NCBI GenBank assembly: GCA_966250325.1
Contig: CBINGY010000001.1
Coordinates: 1-64,000, forward strand
DNA length: 64,000 nucleotides
DNA from: Jiulongibacter sp966250325
GTDB lineage: Bacteria > Bacteroidota > Bacteroidia > Cytophagales > Spirosomataceae
Direction: 5' to 3'
The notes under the pieces were generated by a model, which saw nothing but the letters and a program-made list of their open reading frames with translations, searched no databases and was not told the origin of the DNA. The translations under genes and the position numbers were made by a program. This document shows positions 32,935 through 40,883 of this stretch, piece after piece (positions within the stretch are counted from its first letter, which is position 1; every line of letters begins with the position of its first letter).

Positions 32935-33839
32935 CATCCATTAGTAAAATGAAAAAACATCCGATTGATGAGCTCTTTCATCAGAGACTGGAAAAGTATC
33001 AGATGGAAGCTAATGAAGATCTTAAAATGCGTTTTCTTGCTCAGCTAAATGAGCAAACAGACAAACGTACCATAATTCCTTACCGGTGGTATTATGCGGC
33101 AGCAGCGGCCGTGTGCATAGGTCTTGCTATTGGTGTAGCCGTTAATTTACCCGAAAAGAATGGCCTATCGCTTTCTCAGGATGAAAAGCAAACAGAGATT
33201 TCAAATCTACCACCCTCTTCTTCCAACTTGCCGGGTAACTTGCCTGAGGAAAGTACACCAAAAGAGATTCGTACCGGCACTCCTCCTCCATTTCTTGAGG
33301 TTGCGGCGGCAAGACCTCAGAAACCTGTCATTGAAGATCATTTATCAGATGAATCTTTTGAGCCGCAAATAATTGCTACACCTCAGCCTGTGATGTCGTC
33401 CACAGACTTTATTATGGATGAACCTATCCCGGATGAACTTACACTGGCTTTACAAACTGCCGCAAGTAAAAAAGAACTTCATGTTACTCCCGAGGATGAT
33501 ACAAACTCAATCTTCCGTAAATCTGCCGGAGAAACCATCATTATTTTTGCTCAGGATTTTACTGCTCCTGAGCAGGTTTTCCTACCTGAACTTGACAGCG
33601 ACTCACAACTTACTCTGGCAGAAGCAGAATTCATGGCTGAAGACCGTATGTACGAAAACAGGCCGGTTTTTGAAAAATTCCTTACCGAACTCAGGAAACT
33701 TAAGCATGGTGAAAAAGTGGATTTCAATGTACTTATGGCCAGCAATAATGATAGATTTGATGAAAACACTCTTCTGGGCCATGAAGCTGAAGAATTTCGC
33801 CAGCGTCTGAATTGGTTCAGAGGTAAACTTTCCAGATAA
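32931..33839 (+). CDS. Single-span membrane protein, likely anti-sigma factor
   Basis: The protein has about 302 residues (or 296 from the ATG at 32949). A charged cytoplasmic head of about 50 residues precedes one membrane span (RWYYAAAAAVCIGLAIGVAV, 52-72), and a long Pro/Glu/Thr-rich periplasmic part follows. There is no zinc HxxxCxxC motif. The ATGA overlap with the sigma gene and the topology make it the expected anti-sigma partner; function is inferred from that. A similar layout is common in Bacteroidota envelope-stress and polysaccharide-uptake regulators. Confidence 0.6.
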   Translation: MTSISKMKKHPIDELFHQRLEKYQMEANEDLKMRFLAQLNEQTDKRTIIPYRWYYAAAAAVCIGLAIGVAVNLPEKNGLSLSQDEKQTEISNLPPSSSNLPGNLPEESTPKEIRTGTPPPFLEVAAARPQKPVIEDHLSDESFEPQIIATPQPVMSSTDFIMDEPIPDELTLALQTAASKKELHVTPEDDTNSIFRKSAGETIIIFAQDFTAPEQVFLPELDSDSQLTLAEAEFMAEDRMYENRPVFEKFLTELRKLKHGEKVDFNVLMASNNDRFDENTLLGHEAEEFRQRLNWFRGKLSR

Positions 33840-33848
33840 GTAACTACT

Positions 33849-34922
33849 ATGAAAACCGTACTTATACCCATATTTCTGTTTCTCACTTTGACCGCCATGT
33901 CAAAGCCCGTCATCGTAAGGGACACCACCATTATTGAGTTTTCCGATACTACCATGAATAAGCGGGTTACAATTATTACGAGTGGCAACAAAGAAATCAC
34001 TCTGCCGGTCAATCTTAATCTGAATAACGTACTAAAGGCCTTGGGTATAGATACCACCGAAAGAGAGCGGGCGGTCGTACTGGTAGACAAAGCCGTTGAT
34101 AAACGGGATACACTTCTTTTGATTTCTCAGGATGGTCACAGAATTCAGATTATCGGAAATACTTCAGCAGACAAGTTTCGCCAGAACCCTGAAAGCCGGA
34201 GAATAAGGGGGGAAATTGATGAAGGCGAAGATATCACAGATCAGTATGGCTTGTCTGATGAAAATGAAAAGAATCAGAACCTGAGAGAAAAAATCAGTGA
34301 CAGGCCCAAATCCGACCAAAAGAAAAGCAGCTTTTTCCCAAAAAGTGATTTCGGCCTGTATGTCGGATTAAATACGCTCGCCAATGACAAAGCCGGGCCT
34401 TTCGAAAACTCAGACCTGAGAACATGGAGGTCCAGATACGTAGCTCTTTCATTCAGAAAAAACTCGACCATTGTTCGGGGCATTGGAGCAGATATGGCCT
34501 TGAGCTATGGTCCCGAGGTTATTTGGTACAACTATATGTTTCAAAACAGCCAGACCATCCAAATTGTGAACAACACTCCGGTTTATACACCGGCAGGATT
34601 TAACACACAAAAAACCAAATTGGTAGTGCCGGCACTGAATTTCCCCGTCATGCTGAGTGTGGGCATAAAGAAAGAAAAGTTTAAAGTGGGTGTAGGTGGT
34701 TACGCCGGATATCGCTTTGGTGGGTATACAAAGACGAAAAACCTGGAGGGTAATAAAGAAAAAATTAAAGGCGATTACCAGCTTTCTGAGTTTTTGTATG
34801 GCCTTACCGCGGAATTAGGTAGAAGAAATGGTTTCACCGTCTTTTTAAGGTATGACCTAAACACCCTTTTCGATGATCAGTCTAATAGGCCAAATGCCTT
34901 AAGTTTTGGTTTAAGATTTTAA
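33849..34922 (+). CDS. Outer-membrane beta-barrel protein (PorT-like)
   Basis: The 357-residue protein has a signal peptide (MKTVLIPIFLFLTLTAMS), then a charged periplasmic stretch of about 130 residues, then a barrel half ending in the C-terminal aromatic FGLRF typical for outer-membrane insertion. The barrel part (DFGLYVGLNTLAND and the following strands) resembles the PorT/outer-membrane beta-barrel domain found with sigma/anti-sigma pairs in this phylum. It is last of the three-gene unit, ending at 34949-34981. Confidence 0.75.
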   Translation: MKTVLIPIFLFLTLTAMSKPVIVRDTTIIEFSDTTMNKRVTIITSGNKEITLPVNLNLNNVLKALGIDTTERERAVVLVDKAVDKRDTLLLISQDGHRIQIIGNTSADKFRQNPESRRIRGEIDEGEDITDQYGLSDENEKNQNLREKISDRPKSDQKKSSFFPKSDFGLYVGLNTLANDKAGPFENSDLRTWRSRYVALSFRKNSTIVRGIGADMALSYGPEVIWYNYMFQNSQTIQIVNNTPVYTPAGFNTQKTKLVVPALNFPVMLSVGIKKEKFKVGVGGYAGYRFGGYTKTKNLEGNKEKIKGDYQLSEFLYGLTAELGRRNGFTVFLRYDLNTLFDDQSNRPNALSFGLRF

Positions 34923-34948
34923 ATCTGTAGTCACAAATAAGGCGTTAG

Positions 34949-34981
34949 AAAAAGAGAGTCAAAAAAGACTCTCTTTTTTTT
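34949..34981 (+). terminator. Intrinsic terminator of the sigma operon
   Basis: AAAGAGAGTC pairs with GACTCTCTTT around six A, then a T run. The tRNA promoter begins 10 nt later. Confidence 0.9.
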
Positions 34982-34990
34982 GATAGAATT

Positions 34991-35020
34991 TTGGCAAAAC
35001 AAAAAAACGCTATACTTTTG
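34991..35020 (+). promoter_or_regulatory. Promoter of the tRNA-Tyr/Gly/Thr(-tuf) unit
   Basis: TTG (34991-34993), 19-nt spacer and TACTTTTG (35013-35020) form a near-ideal Bacteroidota -33/-7 promoter, about 50 nt before tRNA-Tyr. Confidence 0.8.
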
Positions 35021-35071
35021 CAACTCCTTTTTCAGGGGCTAGTTCTTTGGAAGTAAAATTATCCAAAAATT

Positions 35072-35154
35072 GGGGGTGTACCAGAGTGGCCAAATGGGGC
35101 AGACTGTAAATCTGCTGGCTTATGCCTACGGTGGTTCGAATCCATCCGCCCCCA
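35072..35154 (+). tRNA. tRNA-Tyr (anticodon GTA)
   Basis: This 83-nt class II tRNA has the acceptor GGGGGTG/CGCCCCC (one T-G pair), anticodon loop CTGTAAA, a long variable arm and GGTTCGAATCC T arm. CCA is not encoded. First tRNA of a three-gene array before tuf. Confidence 0.97.
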
Positions 35155-35166
35155 CGAAAGAGTAAT

Positions 35167-35239
35167 GCGGGCGTAGCTCAGTTGGTAGAGCGACAGCCTT
35201 CCAAGCTGTAGGTCGCGGGTTCGAACCTCGTCGCCCGCT
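35167..35239 (+). tRNA. tRNA-Gly (anticodon TCC)
   Basis: The acceptor GCGGGCG/CGCCCGC, D arm with GGTAGAG, anticodon loop CTTCCAA and T arm GGGTTCGAACC give a complete 73-nt tRNA. Confidence 0.97.
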
Positions 35240-35244
35240 CAAAA

Positions 35245-35316
<72 letters not shown>

Positions 35317-35347
35317 CTACTCTTTGCTAAAACGGCCTTGAGCGTTC

Positions 35348-35376
35348 AACACAGTCATTAACTGCTGTGTTTTTTG
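35348..35376 (+). terminator. Terminator-like hairpin between tRNA-Thr and tuf
   Basis: AACACAG pairs with CTGTGTT around a 10-nt loop, followed by TTTTTGTG. It would end the tRNA transcript or reduce read-through into tuf. No clear promoter was found in the remaining 44 nt before the tuf ATG, so partial read-through or a poorly conserved promoter must serve tuf. Confidence 0.65.
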
Positions 35377-35420
35377 TGTATTTATTTATTTGAAATTTTA
35401 TAAATTAATTTAATAGCAAT

Positions 35421-36608
35421 ATGGCAAAAGAGAATTTTGACCGTAGTAAACCCCACGTAAATATTGGTACTATCGGTCACGTTGACCACGGTAAAACAAC
35501 ATTGACTGCTGCAATCACTACCGTTCTTGCGAAAAAAGGTCTGGCACAATTGAGAGACTTCTCTTCAATTGACAATGCACCTGAAGAGAAAGAGCGTGGT
35601 ATCACTATCAATACATCACACGTGGAGTATCAAACGGCTAACCGTCACTATGCTCACGTTGACTGCCCTGGTCACGCTGACTACGTGAAAAACATGGTTA
35701 CTGGAGCGGCTCAGATGGACGGTGCTATATTGGTAGTAGCTGCCACTGATGGTCCTATGCCACAAACCCGTGAGCACATCCTTCTTGCTCGCCAGGTAGG
35801 TGTACCTCAGCTGGTAGTTTTTATGAATAAAGTTGACATGGTGGATGATCCCGAGCTTCTTGAGCTTGTTGAGATGGAAATCCGTGAGCTTCTTTCATTC
35901 TACAAATTTGATGGTGATAACATTCCTGTAATTCAAGGTTCTGCTCTTGGTGGTCTTAACGGAGAAGAAAAATGGGTTAAAACCATTGAAGATCTTATGG
36001 ATGCAGTTGATAGCTGGATTCCGCTTCCTGAAAGAGCTACAGATAAGCCATTCCTTATGCCTGTTGAAGACGTATTCTCGATCACTGGTCGTGGTACTGT
36101 TGCTACTGGTCGTATCGAAACTGGTGTTATCAACTCTGGTGAGCAGGTAGATATCCTGGGTATGGGTGCTGAAGGTCTGAAGTCTACTGTTACTGGTGTG
36201 GAAATGTTCCGTAAAATCCTTGACAGAGGTGAAGCCGGTGATAACGTTGGTCTTCTTTTGAGAGGTATTGAGAAAACTGATATCCGTCGTGGTATGGTAA
36301 TCTGTAAGCCAGGTTCTGTGAAGCCTCACACCAAATTCAAAGCTGAAGTTTACGTTCTGTCAAAAGAAGAAGGTGGGCGTCACACTCCATTCTTTAACAA
36401 ATATCGTCCGCAGTTCTATTTCAGAACCACTGACGTTACTGGTGAAATCATGCTTCCTGCCAACGTAGAGATGGTAATGCCAGGTGACAACGTAACCATT
36501 GAAGTTACTCTTATCAACGCTATCGCGATGGACAAAGGTCTTCGTTTCGCGATTCGTGAGGGTGGCCGTACCGTAGGTGCTGGTCAGGTAACTGAAATTA
36601 TCGAGTAA
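35421..36608 (+). CDS. tuf: Elongation factor Tu
   Basis: EF-Tu delivers aminoacyl-tRNA to the ribosome. The 395-residue protein has GHVDHGKTTLT, DCPGHADYVKNMITG-like region and NKVDMVD, and complete domains II and III. Codon use is highly biased. It is the only tuf in the window and lies in the usual place for this phylum: after a tRNA array and before tRNA-Trp/secE, except for the MFS gene in between. Confidence 0.98.
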   Translation: MAKENFDRSKPHVNIGTIGHVDHGKTTLTAAITTVLAKKGLAQLRDFSSIDNAPEEKERGITINTSHVEYQTANRHYAHVDCPGHADYVKNMVTGAAQMDGAILVVAATDGPMPQTREHILLARQVGVPQLVVFMNKVDMVDDPELLELVEMEIRELLSFYKFDGDNIPVIQGSALGGLNGEEKWVKTIEDLMDAVDSWIPLPERATDKPFLMPVEDVFSITGRGTVATGRIETGVINSGEQVDILGMGAEGLKSTVTGVEMFRKILDRGEAGDNVGLLLRGIEKTDIRRGMVICKPGSVKPHTKFKAEVYVLSKEEGGRHTPFFNKYRPQFYFRTTDVTGEIMLPANVEMVMPGDNVTIEVTLINAIAMDKGLRFAIREGGRTVGAGQVTEIIE

Positions 36609-36626
36609 TTTATTCGAAAGATTATA

Positions 36627-36659
36627 AAAAAAGGCAATCCTTTCGGATTGCCTTTTTTG
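36627..36659 (+). terminator. Intrinsic terminator of tuf
   Basis: AAGGCAATCC pairs with GGATTGCCTT around TTTC, followed by T. The next gene's ATG is only 17 nt beyond. Confidence 0.92.
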
Positions 36660-36675
36660 TGTTTACTGAAAGCTC

Positions 36676-37890
36676 ATGAAATCAAAGAACGCTGCCCTCA
36701 TCTTTATTTTTATCACTGTCCTTATCGATGTGATCGGAATAGGGATTGTGGTACCTATTATCCCGGCACTTATAAAAGAACTTACCGGTGGCAGCACCAG
36801 TGAAGCCAGCCAATATGCCCTCTGGCTGGTATTGCTTTATGCTGTAATGCAATTTTTCTTTTCCCCTGTTATAGGTGGATTAAGCGATCAATATGGGAGA
36901 AGAAAAGTTTTATTGTTTACCTTGCTCGGATTCGCCATTGATTCCCTGTTTCAGGCTCTTGCTCCTACCATCGCCTGGCTTTTCCTGGGAAGAACCATTT
37001 CAGGTATTATGGGAGCCAGCTTTACCACCGCCAATGCCTACGTAGCAGATATAAGCCCGGCAGAAAAAAGAGCTCAGAATTTTGGAATGATAGGTGCTGC
37101 CTTTGGCCTGGGATTCATCATTGGTCCGAGCATCGGCGGCCTGCTTGGAAGCTACGGTCCACGGATACCGTTCTATGCATCAGCCATACTCTCTTTACTA
37201 AACTGGATTTACGGTTATTTTGTATTGCCTGAGTCGCTCGCCCCGGAAAACCGCCGGAAATTTGATTTGAAACGAGCAAATCCATTCGGCTCTCTTCGCC
37301 ATCTGCAAAAGTATCCGGATGTCTTGCGGTTAGTAGCCGCCCTCTTTCTTGTTTATATCGCTGGCTATGCCCCTCAAGCCGTATGGTCTTTCTATACGAT
37401 TGAGAAATTCGGCTGGTCTGAAATGGAAATAGGTCTTTCACTCGGATTCGTAGGCCTTATGATAGCCCTTGTGCAGGGCGGCTTAATCCGTATTCTGATT
37501 CCTAAAATGGGCCAGACAAACGCCCTATTTCTTGGCTTATTAATTAATGTAATGGGGCAGCTGGGGTTTGCATTTGCCTCCCAGGGTTGGATGATGTACG
37601 CCATCATGGTGCCTTTTGCTTTGAGCGGACTCGCTAATCCTGCTTTTCAGGCAATCATCTCCAACCAGGTCAAAACCAATGAACAAGGCGAGCTTCAGGG
37701 GGCACTTACTTCAGTGGTAGCCCTGGCAGCTATCATCGGACAGCCTCTCATGCTGGGACTATTCAGGGTGTTTACCAATCCGGAGAGATTGATCTATTTC
37801 CCGGGAGCCCCATTTGCCGCAGGTTCGCTGCTTTGTTTGATGAGCCTGTTTTTTACCTACATTGTTATTTCAAGGAAAAAACACAGCTAA
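36676..37890 (+). CDS. MFS drug transporter, TetA/TCR-like
   Basis: The 404-residue protein has 12 membrane spans, the TetA-type first span LIDVIGIGIVVPIIPAL and motif A GGLSDQYGRRKVLL between spans 2 and 3. Such TCR-family transporters export drugs, but many members in Bacteroidota are housekeeping proteins that do not confer tetracycline resistance, so no resistance should be inferred. The gene lies between the tuf terminator and the tRNA-Trp promoter, a slot usually empty. No promoter was found before it; expression may rely on read-through. Confidence 0.85.
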   Translation: MKSKNAALIFIFITVLIDVIGIGIVVPIIPALIKELTGGSTSEASQYALWLVLLYAVMQFFFSPVIGGLSDQYGRRKVLLFTLLGFAIDSLFQALAPTIAWLFLGRTISGIMGASFTTANAYVADISPAEKRAQNFGMIGAAFGLGFIIGPSIGGLLGSYGPRIPFYASAILSLLNWIYGYFVLPESLAPENRRKFDLKRANPFGSLRHLQKYPDVLRLVAALFLVYIAGYAPQAVWSFYTIEKFGWSEMEIGLSLGFVGLMIALVQGGLIRILIPKMGQTNALFLGLLINVMGQLGFAFASQGWMMYAIMVPFALSGLANPAFQAIISNQVKTNEQGELQGALTSVVALAAIIGQPLMLGLFRVFTNPERLIYFPGAPFAAGSLLCLMSLFFTYIVISRKKHS

Positions 37891-37921
37891 TTTGCAAAAC
37901 CAACATTTATCCGTATTTTTG
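37891..37921 (+). promoter_or_regulatory. Promoter of tRNA-Trp-secE-nusG
   Basis: TTTG (37891-37894), 19-nt spacer and TATTTTTG (37914-37921) are an excellent match to the phylum consensus, followed by GCAGCCC as at fusA. Confidence 0.8.
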
Positions 37922-37930
37922 CAGCCCTTA

Positions 37931-37957
37931 ATACTCCATGCATGGAGTATATTTTTT
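37931..37957 (+). promoter_or_regulatory. 20-bp perfect palindrome with T tract before tRNA-Trp
   Basis: ATACTCCATGCATGGAGTAT (37931-37950) is a perfect 10+10 palindrome; as RNA it forms a stem-loop followed by ATTTTTTT, just like a terminator. It lies between the promoter and tRNA-Trp, starting about 10 nt after the -7 element. It could be an attenuator of the tRNA-Trp/secE/nusG transcript, a processing signal for the tRNA 5' leader, or a protein-binding site. Confidence 0.65.
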
Positions 37958-37962
37958 TATAC

Positions 37963-38033
37963 ACGGGCATAGTTCAATGGTAGAATAGCGGTCTCCAAAA
38001 CCGTTGATCAGGGTTCGAATCCTTGTGCCCGTG
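37963..38033 (+). tRNA. tRNA-Trp (anticodon CCA)
   Basis: The acceptor ACGGGCA/TGCCCGT, anticodon loop TCCAAAA-type with CCA, and T arm GGGTTCGAATCC give a complete 71-nt tRNA with discriminator G. It is followed 16 nt later by secE, the usual order in Bacteroidota. Confidence 0.97.
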
Positions 38034-38049
38034 CTTACAATCATTAAAG

Positions 38050-38241
38050 ATGGACAAACTACAAAACTTTGTTATAGAGTCCTGGCACGAAATCACCAAC
38101 GAGGTGACCTGGCCAAAATTTTCTGAACTGCAAGCCAGTGCCACACTGGTACTTGTGGCCTCTATCATTTTTGCTCTGGTAGTAGGTGCTATTGATTTCG
38201 TTATTGATAACGGACTCAAACTTTTATATCAATCCTTCTAA
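38050..38241 (+). CDS. secE: Preprotein translocase subunit SecE
   Basis: The ATG at 38050 gives the standard one-span SecE of 63 residues: the amphipathic SWHEITNEVTWPKFSEL with the conserved WP, then the span ATLVLVASIIFALVVGAIDF. It clamps SecY in the translocon. nusG starts 4 nt after its stop. Confidence 0.95.
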   Translation: MDKLQNFVIESWHEITNEVTWPKFSELQASATLVLVASIIFALVVGAIDFVIDNGLKLLYQSF

Positions 38242-38245
38242 GGTT

Positions 38246-38797
38246 ATGAGCGAACTTAACTGGTATGTAATCCGTGCGGTTTCCGGACAGGAGAAAAAAA
38301 TCAAAAACTACATAGAAACTGAAGCTGCCAGAGAAAAGCTGACTGATTTCATTCCGCAGGTATTGATTCCTTCTGAAAAAATCGTTGAAATAAGAAACGG
38401 AAAGAAACGTGTACGTGAGAAGAATTATCTTCCAGGTTATATGTTAATTCAGGCCGACCTGAACAATGGAGAGGTGATGCACATGGTCAAGAGTTTACCA
38501 GGTGTAATTGGCTTCCTGAGAAAGGATGGAAATTCATCTGTGGAGCCAGAGCCACTTCGTCAGTCTGAAATCAATCGGTTCCTTGGTGTACAGGAAGAAG
38601 TTCAGGAAGAAACCATTGACTCCAACATCTCCTTCTCGAAAGGCGAATCAGTACGGGTGATAGACGGACCGTTCTCTACTTTTGAAGGAACAGTAGAAGA
38701 GGTTTTTGAAGACAAAAAGAAACTCAACGTAAGCGTAAAAATATTCGGAAGAAGCACTCCTGTGGAGCTTAGCTATCTTCAGGTAGAGAAAATATAA
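38246..38797 (+). CDS. nusG: Transcription termination/antitermination factor NusG
   Basis: The ATG at 38246 yields a 183-residue NusG with the N-terminal NGN domain (WYVIRAVSGQEKKIKNYIE, LPGYMLIQADL) and the C-terminal KOW motif (GESVRVIDGPFSTFEGTVEEV). It links RNA polymerase to ribosome or Rho. A terminator follows, then rplK with its own promoter. Confidence 0.97.
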   Translation: MSELNWYVIRAVSGQEKKIKNYIETEAAREKLTDFIPQVLIPSEKIVEIRNGKKRVREKNYLPGYMLIQADLNNGEVMHMVKSLPGVIGFLRKDGNSSVEPEPLRQSEINRFLGVQEEVQEETIDSNISFSKGESVRVIDGPFSTFEGTVEEVFEDKKKLNVSVKIFGRSTPVELSYLQVEKI

Positions 38798-38818
38798 GAG
38801 CTAATCTGCGATCTCATG

Positions 38819-38846
38819 AAAGCCTGCCGAGTGCAGGCTTTTTTAT
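38819..38846 (+). terminator. Intrinsic terminator after nusG
   Basis: AAGCCTGC pairs with GCAGGCTT around CGAGT, followed by TTTTATTT. Confidence 0.9.
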
Positions 38847-38864
38847 TTAATATTCTTCAAATAG

Positions 38865-38895
38865 TTGTGAATAAATATTTTAAATCCTACTTTTG
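38865..38895 (+). promoter_or_regulatory. Promoter of the rplKAJL-rpoBC operon
   Basis: TTG (38865-38867), 20-nt spacer and TACTTTTG (38888-38895) fit the phylum consensus well. The ATG of rplK is about 200 nt downstream. Confidence 0.75.
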
Positions 38896-38899
38896 CAGT

Positions 38900-39103
38900 C
38901 CGTTTTGAAAAATGTATGTTTTTCAAACGGCGTAAAGGCTGTTGATTTCTTGTCGGTTTAACCGTACGCTTCCCCTGAGAATAGACTCCCCTTTATGGAG
39001 AAACGAATGAGCAGTTACGGCATAGTTTACTGATTGTGACTAAGTTACTGTGTCAGATTGTGATTCGTCTATTCGTAATTCTCACTTTAAAACAAGTATA
39101 AAA
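38900..39103 (+). promoter_or_regulatory. Long structured 5' leader of rplK
   Basis: A long-arm hairpin opens the leader: CCGTTTTGAAAAA (38900-38912) pairs with TTTTTCAAACGG (38919-38930), with one bulged T. Later comes a smaller CTCC/GGAG hairpin near 38987-39000 and a 12-codon open frame (38995-39033, starting MEKRMSS). Leaders of L11-L1 operons in other bacteria bind protein L1 for feedback control; this could serve that role but I see no proven L1 site. Confidence 0.5.
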
Positions 39104-39541
39104 ATGGCGAAAGAGATCGCAGGATACTTAAAATTACAGGCAAAGGGTGGTCAAGCTAACCCTGCACCTCCAATTGGTCCTGCTTTGGGTTCTAAGGGTA
39201 TTAATATCATGGAGTTCTGTAAGCAGTTTAATGCCAGAACACAGGATAAAATGGGCCAGGTGGTTCCGGTATTGATCACATACTATACCGATAAATCATT
39301 TGAGTTCGTAATTAAAACCCCTCCCACCGCTGTATTGCTACTTGATGCTGCGAAAGTTAAGAAAGGCTCAGATCAGCCAAACCGTTCTAAAGTTGGTACC
39401 GTTACGTGGGATCAGGTTAGAACCATTGCTGAAACCAAAATGCCGGATCTTAACTGCTTCACCATCGAGTCTGCCATGAAAATGGTAGCTGGCAGTGCGG
39501 CTAACATGGGTCTGAGAATCAGAGGCGAAAGACCATTCTAA
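39104..39541 (+). CDS. rplK: 50S ribosomal protein L11
   Basis: The ATG at 39104 gives the conserved start MAKEIAGYLKLQ; the frame is open from 39050 but that part is leader. The 145-residue protein contains GQANPAPPIGPALGSKGINIMEFCKQFNA and the C-terminal rRNA-binding domain. It forms the GTPase-associated centre with the L10/L12 stalk. Confidence 0.98.
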   Translation: MAKEIAGYLKLQAKGGQANPAPPIGPALGSKGINIMEFCKQFNARTQDKMGQVVPVLITYYTDKSFEFVIKTPPTAVLLLDAAKVKKGSDQPNRSKVGTVTWDQVRTIAETKMPDLNCFTIESAMKMVAGSAANMGLRIRGERPF

Positions 39542-39603
39542 TTTAATAATTTAATCAAATGGGAGTCTCACACAGGTGAGACGCTGGTACCAAAACATTT
39601 CAA

Positions 39604-40302
39604 ATGGCAAGAATAAGCAAAAAAAGAAAAGAGGCTTTTGCAAAGTACGATGCTACCAAAGCATATCCTTTGACTGAAGCCGCAGGTGTTGTGAAAGAAA
39701 TTTCCTTCACCAAGTTTGATGCCTCCGTGGACATCGATGTTCGTCTGGGTGTTGATCCACGTAAAGCTGACCAGATGGTTCGCGGAGTGGTAGCACTTCC
39801 TCACGGAACCGGTAAAGAAGTAAAAGTTCTAGTTCTCTGTACTCCCGATAAGGAGCAGGAAGCGAAAGATGCCGGTGCCGATCATGTGGGTCTTGACGAT
39901 TACATCGCGAAGATCGAAAAGGGTTGGACCGATATTGACGTAATCATTACCATGCCGGCTGTAATGGCCAAGCTTGGTCGTTTAGGTCGTATTCTGGGAC
40001 CAAGAGGTTTGATGCCAAACCCGAAAGCCGGAACCGTAACTCCTGAAGTAGGTAAAGCGGTAAAAGAAGTGAAAGCTGGTAAAATCGACTTCAAAGTTGA
40101 CAAAACTGGTATTATCCACGCCGGAATCGGAAAAGTATCTTTCTCGCCTGAGCAAATTGCAGAAAATGCAAATGAGCTGATCCAAACGATCCTCAAACTG
40201 AAGCCTTCTTCTGCTAAGGGTACTTATGTGAAAGGCATTAGCTTGTCTAGTACGATGAGTCCCGGTGTTAAAATTGATCAAAACTCAATAACCGGATTGT
40301 AA
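39604..40302 (+). CDS. rplA: 50S ribosomal protein L1
   Basis: The 232-residue protein has the L1 signature segment TMPAVMAKLGRLGRILGPRGLMPNPKAGTV. It forms the mobile L1 stalk at the E site and may feed back on its own mRNA. rplJ begins 2 nt after its stop. Confidence 0.98.
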   Translation: MARISKKRKEAFAKYDATKAYPLTEAAGVVKEISFTKFDASVDIDVRLGVDPRKADQMVRGVVALPHGTGKEVKVLVLCTPDKEQEAKDAGADHVGLDDYIAKIEKGWTDIDVIITMPAVMAKLGRLGRILGPRGLMPNPKAGTVTPEVGKAVKEVKAGKIDFKVDKTGIIHAGIGKVSFSPEQIAENANELIQTILKLKPSSAKGTYVKGISLSSTMSPGVKIDQNSITGL

Positions 40303-40304
40303 TC

Positions 40305-40838
40305 ATGAACAGAGAAGAAAAAGGAGCAATCATTGCCGATCTGGCGGAAAAATTTGCCAGCAATCCATTTTTCTATATCACCGATGCGAGTGGAATGAGT
40401 GTGGCCAAAACCAACAAGCTCAGAAGACTTTGCTTTGAAAGAGGTATAGAATACAAAGTGGTGAAGAATACGCTGATCGAAAAAGCTCTTCAAACACTTG
40501 ACACTGATTACACGCCATTCAACGGGTCTGTACTGAAAGGTTTTTCAGGTATCATGTTTCACCCGGAATCGGGTAAAGATGCCGCTAAACTGATCAAAGA
40601 ATTCCTGAAAGACAATCCGGATTCACTGAAGCTTAAAGGTGCATCTATTGATTCTGACCTGTTCATTGGTCACGATCAGCTTGATGCTCTCGTAAGTCTC
40701 AAATCGAAAGCCGAATTGGTTGGCGAAGTGATCATGTTGCTTCAATCACCTGCGAAGAACGTCATTGGTGCTCTTTCAAGTGGTGGCAACAACCTGGCTG
40801 GTATTCTTAAGACATTGTCTGAGAAAGAAGCAGCCTGA
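40305..40838 (+). CDS. rplJ: 50S ribosomal protein L10
   Basis: The 177-residue protein begins MNREEKGAIIADLAEKF and contains SVAKTNKLRRL and YKVVKNTLIEKAL of L10, plus the C-terminal helix that anchors L12 dimers. Tightly spaced after rplA. Confidence 0.97.
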   Translation: MNREEKGAIIADLAEKFASNPFFYITDASGMSVAKTNKLRRLCFERGIEYKVVKNTLIEKALQTLDTDYTPFNGSVLKGFSGIMFHPESGKDAAKLIKEFLKDNPDSLKLKGASIDSDLFIGHDQLDALVSLKSKAELVGEVIMLLQSPAKNVIGALSSGGNNLAGILKTLSEKEAA

Positions 40839-40883
40839 TTTTCAATTAATTAATAAAGTTTAAACTATTTAAAATTTACAATA

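Noticed and set aside
36676..37890. Tetracycline resistance determinant
   Set aside because: The TetA-like signature alone does not show resistance; such transporters are common as housekeeping genes.
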